From the NCBI GenBank assembly GCA_038916785.1, contig JBCLBO010000016.1, positions 1 through 47,481 of the forward strand: a stretch of DNA of 47,481 nucleotides, read 5' to 3'. This DNA comes from VFKU01 sp038916785 (GTDB taxonomy: Bacteria > Hydrogenedentota > Hydrogenedentia > Hydrogenedentales > GCA-2746185). The notes under the pieces were generated by a model. The model saw only the letters and a program-made list of their open reading frames with translations, did not search any database and was not told the origin of the DNA. How positions within the stretch are numbered: position 1 is the first letter of the stretch; every line of letters begins with the position of its first letter. A program made the position numbers and the translations under genes. Shown in pieces: positions 7,884 to 14,445 of the stretch.

Positions 7884-8764
7884 CAATTTCACCTTCCGAT
7901 CCCACGCCGCCGATTGTCTACGAGGTGCATTCCGCCGACCCACATGTGCTCCGATTCGGCTCGCTGCTGCGCGCGATGGCGCGTGACGCATCTCGATCTC
8001 GATACGCCGGCTACCGCCTCTTTATTAAGGACATCAAGGCCGAATACGCCCAGTCCGCATTCGGCGCGCTGTGGGATTTTGTCGATCCTCTTGTACTTGC
8101 AGCCATCTTCGCGCTGCTCATGCGCCGCGGAATCATCGATATCGGCGAACTGAACATGCCTGTGTCGTTGTTCGCTATTTACGGCGTAATGATTTACCAG
8201 ACCTTCGCCGATTCCCTTATCTACACGGTATCAATCATTAAACGCTCCAAATCGCTGCTGTCCCAAACACGGGTTCCAGCCGAGGCTCTAATTTTTTCGT
8301 CAATCTACCGCGCTTTGTTCTTTGCGCTGTTCCGCATTACCATTTTATTGGTATCGTCACTCGCGTTATACCGCAGCGCAGAGGCCCAAGGTTTACATGC
8401 CTTCTCACTTGTGGGATTTGTAAAGTGCGTTGTTCTGTTCCCGTTAGCCATCTTGCCCGGCATCGCCCTGGGGGTGTTGCTCGCTCCGTTCAACGTAATA
8501 TACGGCGACGTCGAGCGTGCGACCCGGATCATGCTCCAACCGCTGCGATACTTATCGCCGGTGCTGTGGCCGATACCATGGCCAATGGTGAACGCCTTGA
8601 ATCCCATCGCGCCCATCATAATCAATCTGCGGTTGCTCGCCACTTCAAACGCGATGGATAACCCAGTGGCACTGGTGCTCCCCTGCGCGGTATCGGGGAT
8701 AATCTTTTTCGCCGGCTGGATTGTCTTTCGTCTCTCCTTGCCGATCCTCGCCGCTCGGAATTAG
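7880..8764 (+). CDS. wzm: Polysaccharide ABC exporter permease, Wzm-like
   Basis: 294 residues of the ABC-2 type. A cytoplasmic N-terminal stretch of ~50 residues contains YRLFIKDIKAEYAQSAFGAL, the amphipathic interface segment typical of these permeases. About six hydrophobic helices follow, including VLAAIFALLM, FALFRITILLVSSLAL and IIFFAGWIVFRL. The conserved SPVLWPIPW stretch near residue 230 resembles the family's loop between TM4 and TM5. It overlaps the ATPase gene by four bases and forms the membrane channel of the same exporter. The order ATPase-then-permease is reversed relative to many wzm-wzt operons. Confidence 0.87.
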   Translation: MTISPSDPTPPIVYEVHSADPHVLRFGSLLRAMARDASRSRYAGYRLFIKDIKAEYAQSAFGALWDFVDPLVLAAIFALLMRRGIIDIGELNMPVSLFAIYGVMIYQTFADSLIYTVSIIKRSKSLLSQTRVPAEALIFSSIYRALFFALFRITILLVSSLALYRSAEAQGLHAFSLVGFVKCVVLFPLAILPGIALGVLLAPFNVIYGDVERATRIMLQPLRYLSPVLWPIPWPMVNALNPIAPIIINLRLLATSNAMDNPVALVLPCAVSGIIFFAGWIVFRLSLPILAARN

Positions 8765-9020
8765 ACAGTTAGATTTTCCAGCAGATAGCGTGGGGAAAAT
8801 GGCTGTCACAAGTGTGCCATGTGCGGAAACGGCCCAGCGTGCACCGGCCATGACTTTATCGACCTTGTTATACTTGTCCAAACAAAGCCCGCCGGACTGG
8901 GAGGATTCCTCGATGCGTTACGGCGCGTGGAAATTACTTCTGAGCTTCCAACCGGGGGGTTGTTGCACGTAGACTTTGAATCCACCCGATGAACCAAATC
9001 TAAGTTGGTAGGAGATTCTA

Positions 9021-10214
9021 ATGAATGCGTCGCCCTTGGTAAGTGTGATTTTAACGAGTTTTAACTACCGGAAATACGTCGCGGAGTCATTGGAAAGTGT
9101 ATTCAGGCAGACGTATACGAACTTGGAACTAATCGTTGTCGACGATGGCTCCACTGATGGTTCTCGCGAACTGATCGACGATCTGGTCCGGCAGGCCCCA
9201 ATAAAAACAAAGAAAGTCTATAAGACCAACGGTGGCCAAGGATCCGCGATCAATCAAGGACTGAATGAAGCTACAGGCGAAGTAATCGCCTTGCTGGACA
9301 GCGATGATTACTGGTATCCAGAAAAAGTGTCTCGAATGGTCGAATTGGTAACAAAGAATCCCGACGGCGGGATTTATCAACATCAACTCGATACACCATA
9401 CGGCAAGAAACGTAACAGCGTAATGTCAGCCGATGTTTTCCTACTGTGGAAGGAGTGGGGCAAGGGAATACTTAATATTCCCGACGACCATGCCACGCTG
9501 TGCTTTTCTCCATTTTTGCCAACTTCAGCGTTGCTGTTTCGGCGGGAGGTTTTTGACAGAATCACTCCAATTCCAGCCGGACTTAGAACCTGTCCTGATG
9601 CCTTTCTAAGTCGAACATCGGTTGTACATGGTCCACTATACTCGTGTCCCACAAGTCTCGGGTTTTGGCGCGATCACGGGGAAAATATGACCCATCGAAA
9701 CGAATTTGGATTCCGTGATTTTTGGCTGCCGCACGTATTGCCAGAGTTAAATTCATTCTACCGCAACATGAATGCCGGGCTTCAGCTTGTATATGAGCCG
9801 GAATTGAGGTCTCGAGTGAGCTTAGGTCGACTATTTGGACAAGGGGCTCCATCAATTGACGACGTGCTACCTTCCGGCGCAATCCGGGAGACCTGTGTGG
9901 TGTCCGAAACGGGGTGTTATGCACTTGAATTCGAAGTGGCTCCGACAACAGAGCGTACAATTCGAATCGATACCGCTGTCAACGGAAAGAAAATGCCAAC
10001 ACTAACGGTCGAGTGTTCCCAAGGCGCGTGGAAGCAAGTACGAACAAATCACGACTGGATTTTGACAAATGGCTGCGCCGATATTTGGATTTCTCCGTCG
10101 TCTCTAGCGCATTTTAGATCAATTCGGCTTAACCGCGTTAAACCGACACGTAACGTTCAATCAGTACTTAAGACTATGAAACGCGCGTTCAGTTTTGACC
10201 GGCGCGGTCATTGA
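9021..10214 (+). CDS. Glycosyltransferase family 2 with C-terminal beta extension
   Basis: 397 residues. The GT-A fold is clear: VSVILTSFN at 7-15, VVDDGSTDGS with Asp41/Asp42 for nucleotide-sugar binding, and LLDSDD (91-96) for the metal-binding DxD. The catalytic domain ends near residue 260. The last ~125 residues (from about GAPSIDD) are beta-rich and resemble no standard GT2 tail; they may bind glycan. The gene starts 256 bases after the exporter permease with a GGAG-type site (9010-9013), so it may have its own promoter. Its stop runs into an intrinsic terminator. It probably adds a sugar to the exported polysaccharide; donor and acceptor are unknown. Confidence 0.82.
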   Translation: MNASPLVSVILTSFNYRKYVAESLESVFRQTYTNLELIVVDDGSTDGSRELIDDLVRQAPIKTKKVYKTNGGQGSAINQGLNEATGEVIALLDSDDYWYPEKVSRMVELVTKNPDGGIYQHQLDTPYGKKRNSVMSADVFLLWKEWGKGILNIPDDHATLCFSPFLPTSALLFRREVFDRITPIPAGLRTCPDAFLSRTSVVHGPLYSCPTSLGFWRDHGENMTHRNEFGFRDFWLPHVLPELNSFYRNMNAGLQLVYEPELRSRVSLGRLFGQGAPSIDDVLPSGAIRETCVVSETGCYALEFEVAPTTERTIRIDTAVNGKKMPTLTVECSQGAWKQVRTNHDWILTNGCADIWISPSSLAHFRSIRLNRVKPTRNVQSVLKTMKRAFSFDRRGH

Positions 10215-10252
10215 GAACTTGACTACTGCGAAAAGCAAGTTCTCGCTTTTTC
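10213..10252 (+). terminator. Rho-independent terminator
   Basis: A perfect 9 bp stem (GAGAACTTG 10213-10221 / CAAGTTCTC 10236-10244) with a 14-base loop is followed by GCTTTTTCC. It begins within the stop codon of the GT2 gene and separates the first polysaccharide region from the mobile island. Confidence 0.75.
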
Positions 10253-10329
10253 CTATGTTCTAGAGCTGTGTCTCTCGCAAATAGTAGATCGTGACGAATT
10301 CACGCGGCCTGACTTATCCCCACTTATTT

Positions 10330-10357
10330 ACCCTTGATAATGTATTTTATCAGGGTA
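10330..10357. other. dif-like 28 bp recombination site (possible att/Xer site)
   Basis: Two 11-base arms, ACCCTTGATAA and TTATCAGGGTA, flank a 6-base centre TGTATT. This is the 11-6-11 layout of Xer dif sites, with the invariant inner ATAA/TTAT and a TGTAT-type centre. The arms are near mirror images (8 of 11 positions, more if one T is skipped). It lies 10 bases before the start codon of a Xer-like tyrosine recombinase. The same bases also contain TTGATA (10334-10339), 16 bases, then TAAACT, so an autoregulatory operator over the promoter is an alternative reading. Confidence 0.55.
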
Positions 10358-10367
10358 AACTGAATCC

Positions 10368-11349
10368 ATGAAGGAACGCGCCAAAACCCCCTCCACCTCT
10401 CTAACCCCTTCGCCGGGGACCCTGCTGACCGCCGAGCAGTTCCGGCGCCTCTCCGACGTGCCGGCGGCCCTCGAGTGGCTTGGCAACATCCCCAACGCCC
10501 GAACCCGGCGCAACTACGAGCGCCACGCGACGGAGTTTGCCCGCTTCGTGGGCATCAAACACCCGGATCAGTTCCGCGAAGTCACGCGTGCCCATGTCAT
10601 TGAGCATCGGCGGCGTATTGAGCGGGACGGCAACTCGCCGGCGACGATCCGCGCTAAGCTCGCCGCCCTGAGTTCACTTTTCGATTACCTCTGTGAACAG
10701 AATTCGATTACGCACAATCCGGTCAAGGGCGTGAAGCGGCCGAAAGCTAACAACAACGAGGGCAAGACACCGGCGATTTCCGATGCGGAAGCCCGGCGTC
10801 TGCTTAGCGCGCCAGCTACGGAAACGCTCAAAGGAAAACGCGATCGCGCCATCGTCGCCACTTTTTTGTACCAGATGGTCCGCCGCGAGGAGCTTTGCAA
10901 TCTGCGCATCGGCGATCTCCATCTAACGGCGAGGAACGCCTTACCTCCACGTCCACGGCAAAGGCGGACGCATCCGCAACATCGTCGCCCATCCGGTCGT
11001 GGTCGAACGTATTCACGAGTACCTTGAGGCGGCCGGACACGGCCAGGACGCGAAGACTCCCCTCTTCCGGCCGGTCAAGAACAATTTCACTCGCCGACTC
11101 GACAAGGCACTTCACCCGGACTCAATAGACGAGATTCTTCGTCCCTACGCGGCGGGCGCGGGAATTGACCTTGATGCCTTCTCGGCGCACTCGCTTCGCG
11201 CCACCGGCGCGACGAACGCGCTCGAACACGACGCGGACATCGCCAAGGTGCAGGAGGACCTGGGCCACGCCAACGTGAGCACTACGCGCCTCTACGACCG
11301 GCGCAAGAGCCGGCCAGAGGACGCGGCGACGCTGAGAATAAGCTACTGA
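10368..11349 (+). pseudogene. Tyrosine recombinase (Xer/integrase family), frameshifted
   Basis: The first frame encodes a SAM-like core-binding domain (NARTRRNYERHATEFARFVG, residues ~45-130) and the start of the catalytic domain with Arg in MVRREEL. Near 10935-10942 the coding frame shifts by one base. From there the other frame carries on to 11349 with HGKGGRIRN (catalytic Lys), HSLRATGATNA (HxxR), LGHAN (His) and TTRLYDRRK (nucleophile Tyr). All six active-site residues are therefore present but split by a single-base insertion or two-base loss. Length across both frames is ~326 residues, normal for the family. Whether this is a sequencing error, true decay or translational frameshifting cannot be decided here. 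A dif-like site precedes it and toxin-antitoxin genes follow. Confidence 0.8.
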
Positions 11350-11357
11350 TTCGGAAA

Positions 11358-11394
11358 TTGACTGGCCTTCTTCATTTGTTTAGACTGGAGTCTA
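11358..11394 (+). promoter_or_regulatory. Promoter and palindromic operator of the MazEF module
   Basis: TTGACT (11358-11363), a 17-base spacer and TAGACT (11381-11386) form a good promoter. The -10 is one arm of a perfect inverted repeat, TAGACT-GG-AGTCTA (11381-11394), placed where a MazE-type antitoxin would repress its own operon. Confidence 0.6.
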
Positions 11395-11418
11395 TACATT
11401 GACGCAAGGAGCGGCACC

Positions 11419-11673
11419 ATGGTCGAAAGAATTTTGAATATCAAACAGTGGGGCAACAATCTAGGCGTTCGCTTGCCGGCGGCCGTGGCACGGGAAGCGC
11501 ACCTTCGTGTCGATCAGAGTGTGCGCGTGTCAGCAGAAGGCGACCAGGTCGTCATCAGGCCGGTCGGTGATTCACGGCTTACGTTGGAACGACGCTTGGC
11601 CGCCTATGATCCGAAGCGTCACGGCGGCGAGTACATGACGACGACACAAGCGCTCGGAGCCGAACGTTGGTAG
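11419..11673 (+). CDS. mazE: MazE-like AbrB-fold antitoxin
   Basis: 84 residues, ATG with AAGGAG (11406-11411). The N-terminal half (IKQWGNNLGVRLPAAVAREA, then DQSVRVSAEGDQVVIRPV) is the swapped-hairpin AbrB/MazE DNA-binding fold, with the typical W-GNS/N-LGVRLP signature. The C-terminal tail (~50-84) is the usual flexible toxin-wrapping part. It overlaps or abuts the toxin gene. It should bind and neutralise the downstream MazF-like RNase and repress the shared promoter. Confidence 0.82.
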   Translation: MVERILNIKQWGNNLGVRLPAAVAREAHLRVDQSVRVSAEGDQVVIRPVGDSRLTLERRLAAYDPKRHGGEYMTTTQALGAERW

Positions 11674-12065
11674 CCGCCAGACCAACAACGGCAGGCAAAC
11701 GTAAGCCTTGGGTGCCGGATAGGCAGGACATCATCTGGATCGATTGCAATCCGCAGGTTGGACGTGAAATGCGTGATGTCCATCCATTTCTGGTGCTTTC
11801 GCCGCGCATCTTCAACGAGAAAACCTCTCTAGTCATCGGCTTGCCCATGACAACAGCGGAATACAATTCGGACAATCCGTTTGCCGTCGCCGTGGGCAAG
11901 GCGTCAGGACGAAATGCGGGAAAGACGAGTTATGTGCTTTGCCATCAACCCAAGTCTTTCGACTGGCGATTGCGTAAAGCTAAGACACACCCGCTCGGCA
12001 CGTTACCCAAAGCGTTGTTTCTGCAAGTGTGCGAACGGCTCAATCAGATCATCCAGGTGGGCTGA
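11667..12065 (+). CDS. mazF: MazF/PemK-like endoribonuclease toxin
   Basis: Up to 132 residues. VPDRQDIIWIDCNPQVGREM at ~16-35 is the family's conserved opening (PxxGDIxWxDxxPxxGxEq), followed by HPFLVLSP, GLPMTT and the Ser/Arg-containing loops. The upstream-most start is a TTG overlapping the end of mazE; a GTG at 11711 just before PDRQD is also possible. The family cleaves mRNA at short sequence motifs. The TGA at 12063-12065 coincides with the start of a diverged second copy of the recombinase 3' end. Confidence 0.82.
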   Translation: MVAARPTTAGKRKPWVPDRQDIIWIDCNPQVGREMRDVHPFLVLSPRIFNEKTSLVIGLPMTTAEYNSDNPFAVAVGKASGRNAGKTSYVLCHQPKSFDWRLRKAKTHPLGTLPKALFLQVCERLNQIIQVG

Positions 12066-12201
12066 GGAATTGACCTAGAAGCATTTTCTGCGCACTCACT
12101 TCGTGCAACCGGCGCGACCAACGCGCTTGAATCCAACGCGATTGTATGACCGGCGTATGAGCCGACCGGAGGACGCGGCTACACTGAGAATCAGCTATTG
12201 A
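12066..12201 (+). pseudogene. Diverged remnant of a recombinase C-terminus
   Basis: GAATTGACCTAGAAGCATTT onward parallels 11160-11349 of the full recombinase gene and still reads as GIDLEAFSAHSLRATGATNA. Roughly four of five bases match by eye. A segment of about 50-60 bases containing the GHAN/His region is missing, with ACGCG at the join in both copies, suggesting loss between short direct repeats. The remnant ends in CTGAGAATCAGCTATTGA, matching the end of the full gene. It therefore represents a second, related recombinase and brackets mazEF. Confidence 0.75.
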
Positions 12202-12323
12202 CTTGGAAGGCGCGGCGCACGCTCGAAATGCCGAGGGGTTCCTGCCTCTGAAGGTCTTGAAACGGTTCGGTAGACAAAACTTCGTGATTCCGACTCGCAC
12301 ACTTTTATGGCATCACTGTACGC

Positions 12324-12545
12324 ATGTTTTACGACGACCATGCGCCGCCGCATTTCCATGCCGCGTATGCCGAACACGAATTGAAGGTCGGCATTTCGCC
12401 CATTCGCGTGCTCGAAGGGAACGCGCCCGGCCGGGTCCGTTCGGTGGTGCTTGAATGGGCCGCGTTGCATCAAAATGAGTTACTCGCCGATTGGGAGCGT
12501 TGCCGACAAGGCGAACCCACGGTCGCCATCGCGCCACTCGTATAA
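12324..12545 (+). CDS. DUF4160-family small protein
   Basis: 73 residues from the ATG at 12324. FYDDHAPPHFHAAYAEHELK and VLEWAALHQNELLADWERC match the DUF4160 pattern (DDHxPPHFHAxY, then a W-xxxHxxEL helix). Just upstream, the bases at 12303-12323 would read FYGITVR, the family's usual lead-in, but no in-frame start exists above it and the preceding bases fit better in another frame. The 5' end may therefore carry a small frameshift. DUF4160 and DUF2442 genes are commonly adjacent, as here, and have been suspected to be toxin-antitoxin-like. No activity can be assigned from sequence. Confidence 0.75.
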   Translation: MFYDDHAPPHFHAAYAEHELKVGISPIRVLEGNAPGRVRSVVLEWAALHQNELLADWERCRQGEPTVAIAPLV

Positions 12546-12556
12546 GGAGCCCCGTC

Positions 12557-12829
12557 ATGCTTCACAGAATCACCATTGTGCAGCCAAGATCGGACCACAA
12601 GGTCTGGATCGAATACACGGACGGCGAAGCGGGCGAGGTAGACTTCGGGCCGATCATCGCGCGTGGAGGCCTCTTCGATACGCTGCGCGACCCCGCACTA
12701 TTTGAGAAGGTCCGCATCGGCGAGCATGGCCGCTACATCGAATTCCCCGGCGATGTAGATTTTTGCGCCGACGCGTTGCGCGAGAGACTCTCCCACGCTC
12801 CCCGAAGCGCAGACGCCACAAGCCGTTAG
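12557..12829 (+). CDS. DUF2442-family small protein
   Basis: 90 residues from ATG 12557, with AAGGAG at 12544-12549. The pattern VWIEYTDGEAGEVDFGPII, then GLFDTLRDPALFEKVRI and FPGDVDFCADALRE, is characteristic of DUF2442 (a short beta sheet with the 'LRDP.LF..V' helix and a 'D.C.D.L' end). It lies 11 bases after the DUF4160 gene in the same direction, so the pair is an operon and presumably interacts. The C-terminal ~15 residues (Ser/Arg/Ala) are not typical and may be read-on. Confidence 0.78.
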   Translation: MLHRITIVQPRSDHKVWIEYTDGEAGEVDFGPIIARGGLFDTLRDPALFEKVRIGEHGRYIEFPGDVDFCADALRERLSHAPRSADATSR

Positions 12830-12860
12830 GCAGGTCACCGATATCATGGATTAGCCAAGA

Positions 12861-12890
12861 CTGTCAAAACCGGCTTTTGGATGGTAGAAT
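12861..12890 (+). promoter_or_regulatory. Possible promoter of the HicBA module
   Basis: TAGAAT at 12885-12890 with CTGTCA 18 bases upstream (12861-12866). The -35 is only moderate. A ~95-base leader would precede hicB. Confidence 0.3.
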
Positions 12891-12989
12891 ACCCAGTTCA
12901 ACTAACGCACACGCGCCCAGCGAATCTATTTGCCCGAAAACAGGTACAATTCAGCCAAGAGACGCGCGGGGGCGCGGAGAGTAGGGATC

Positions 12990-13301
12990 ATGCGCAAGAA
13001 TACTGATCGATATGTTCTGCTTACGGTGAGCATCCATCAAGAGGGCAAGCACTTCCTCTCCAAGTGCGAAGATCTCGGCACCGCCTCCTTCGGCGACACC
13101 ATCGACGAGGCGCTGGCCAACCTCAAAGACGCCGTTCTCCTGCACCTGAATACACTCGAATATCTCGGCGACCGTGAGCGCGTCTTCAAGGAGCGGCGTA
13201 TCAAGGTCTTCAAAAACGAAACACGCAAGCCAAGATCGATCAAGGTCAGCATCCAGCCCGGTACGTGGTCCTCGCGTATTTCGGTCCCCGTTTGTGCCTG
13301 A
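12990..13301 (+). CDS. hicB: HicB-like antitoxin
   Basis: 103 residues from ATG 12990 (weak GAGAG/AGGGA site upstream). VSIHQEGKHFLSKCEDLGTA, then SFGDTIDEALANLKDAVLLHLNTLE, is the HicB RNase-H-like partner fold: beta hairpin, 'A.G.T.EEAL.N..EA..L' and helix. The C-terminal segment is basic (KERRIKVFKNETRKPRSIKV). The gene precedes its toxin by two bases. HicB antitoxins block the dsRBD-like HicA RNase and many also bind DNA. Confidence 0.78.
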   Translation: MRKNTDRYVLLTVSIHQEGKHFLSKCEDLGTASFGDTIDEALANLKDAVLLHLNTLEYLGDRERVFKERRIKVFKNETRKPRSIKVSIQPGTWSSRISVPVCA

Positions 13302-13303
13302 GC

Positions 13304-13543
13304 GTGGGTCAGTTACCTCTCAGATCAAGCGATGAAATCATTCGCACATTAAAACACTTTGGATTCATCCTCGGTCGCCGAAAGGGCGGCAGCCATCTCG
13401 CGTATACAAAACCGCGACCTAAAGGCGGTCATTGGACTGCTATTGTTCCTGCCAACAGAAAAGAAATGCCACGCGGCACACTAAAGGAAATCATAGCGCA
13501 ATCTGGTATTCCGAAAGATGATTTTCTTGAAGAATTAGGATGA
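13304..13543 (+). CDS. hicA: HicA-like mRNA interferase toxin
   Basis: A GTG at 13304, two bases after the hicB stop, gives 79 residues starting VGQLPLRSSDEIIRTLKHFG; a farther GTG at 13265 would overlap hicB. LGRRKGGSHLAYTKP holds the conserved GSH catalytic His, and RGTLKEIIAQSGIPKDDFLE is the usual HicA C-terminal helix. Family members degrade mRNA through a dsRNA-binding-like fold. The antitoxin-first gene order is seen in part of the family. Confidence 0.8.
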   Translation: MGQLPLRSSDEIIRTLKHFGFILGRRKGGSHLAYTKPRPKGGHWTAIVPANRKEMPRGTLKEIIAQSGIPKDDFLEELG

Positions 13544-13689
13544 CTCTTACGCCGTCAAGTCCTTGTATGTGATTCGCTTTCCAACGCTCTCAAAACGTCT
13601 CAGTATATGGAGCCTAGTGCTTTCCAGTAAGCTGTTCCTTGGCCGTCCGCAGCGACCGTTAAACGGACGATCAACTGGAGAACACAATC

Positions 13690-13914
13690 GTGAAAACCAC
13701 CGGGATCGCGTTGGAACGAGTTTTGAGCGACGCCGAATCCCTGCCAGTAGAAGAGCAAGCCATGCTCGAAGAATTATTGCACAAACGTCGCGTTGAGGGT
13801 TGGCGACGGGAGACAGCCGCCGCCGCCCGCAAGGCCGCCAAAGCCTTCCGGGCCGGCAAGCTCAAAGGCCAGTCCGTCGAGACCGTCATCGATCAGTTAC
13901 GCGACGCGAGGTGA
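13690..13914 (+). CDS. Small antitoxin-like protein
   Basis: 74 residues from a GTG with GGAG upstream (13677-13680). It is all helical. LSDAESLPVEEQAMLEELLH resembles the N-terminal segment of RelB/ParD-like addiction antitoxins ('LP..EQ..L...L'). The tail is Ala/Lys-rich. Four bases after its stop a frame opens that looks like the first 20 residues of a RelE/ParE-family toxin, which supports an antitoxin role. The toxin is truncated, so this antitoxin is probably an orphan. Confidence 0.6.
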   Translation: MKTTGIALERVLSDAESLPVEEQAMLEELLHKRRVEGWRRETAAAARKAAKAFRAGKLKGQSVETVIDQLRDAR

Positions 13915-13917
13915 TCC

Positions 13918-14026
13918 GTGCGCGAGCTGGTTCTGACCCCTCGCTTTGAACGCTCGTTTCCCGTCTTGACCGCGCTCGCGCCCCGTGGTAATCTCTCTAT
14001 AGGTATGATTTTCATACCTCTCTAAC
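13918..14026 (+). pseudogene. Truncated RelE/ParE-like toxin start
   Basis: A GTG at 13918 reads VRELVLTPRFERSFPVLTAL, similar to the opening of RelE/YafQ-type toxins. It then runs into an unrelated promoter/operator region and stops at TAA about 36 codons in. The toxin core is missing. The gene probably lost its 3' part when the next antitoxin module was inserted. Confidence 0.45.
13966..14019 (+). promoter_or_regulatory. Promoter and operator of the AbrB-type antitoxin
   Basis: TTGACC (13966-13971), 17 bases, then TAATCT (13989-13994). Just downstream is a perfect 8 bp inverted repeat, AGGTATGA-TTT-TCATACCT (14001-14019), around the expected start of transcription, a natural binding site for the antitoxin encoded next. 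Confidence 0.55.
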
Positions 14027-14058
14027 CCATATCCATTCTCTTTATGGAGAAACCCTCA

Positions 14059-14358
14059 ATGCCCATCGCCCGCGTCGGAACCAGACATCAAGTCGTCATC
14101 CCCAAGGCCGTGTTCTCAAAGTTGGGCCTGGCCCCCGGCGACTACGTCGAGGTTTCCGTCCGGAATAATCAGGCTGTGCTCACGCGCAAGAAGTTCGTGG
14201 ACAACTTCCCCATTACCGACGAAGCGATTGGTCCGAAAACACGCGCGTCCATCCGCCGAGGCCTCAAGGACATCAAGGCAGGCAAGGTCCACGGCCCGTT
14301 CAAGAATGCTAAGGAACTTATCTCCGACCTACACCGCAAAGTCGCTCGCGCCAAGTAA
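14059..14358 (+). CDS. AbrB/SpoVT-fold antitoxin
   Basis: 99 residues from ATG 14059, with GGAG at 14046-14049; an ATG at 14044 is part of that ribosome site. ARVGTRHQVVIPKAVFSKLG, then LAPGDYVEVSVRNNQAVLTR, is the classic AbrB DNA-binding hairpin ('G.R.QV.IPK.....L.l.pGD.vev'). The helical C-terminus (~50-99, KTRASIRRGLKDIKAGKVHG) is typical of antitoxins paired with RelE/ParE-type toxins. A toxin start follows 12 bases downstream but is cut short. Confidence 0.78.
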   Translation: MPIARVGTRHQVVIPKAVFSKLGLAPGDYVEVSVRNNQAVLTRKKFVDNFPITDEAIGPKTRASIRRGLKDIKAGKVHGPFKNAKELISDLHRKVARAK

Positions 14359-14370
14359 GTAACGATTTCT

Positions 14371-14445
14371 ATGGAACTGATTTACTCCGCAGCTTTCCTC
14401 AAGGCCTATTCTAAACTCACGCCTGAGCTCCGCGACCAAGTAGAC
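14371..14445 (+). pseudogene. Truncated RelE/ParE-family toxin
   Basis: ATG at 14371 opens MELIYSAAFLKAYSKLTPEL, the standard N-terminus of RelE/ParE toxins ('F.k.y.kL.pe'). After about 25 residues, near 14445, the sequence switches to unrelated DNA that belongs to the minus-strand gene ending at 14417. The frame would end at a chance TGA at 14500-14502. The minus-strand gene reads through this remnant for its last ~10 codons, so both genes were damaged at one junction. Confidence 0.6.

Noticed and set aside
8819..8992. A 57-codon frame with several Cys between the permease and the GT2 gene
   Set aside because: No ribosome site and no recognisable motif; too short to support.
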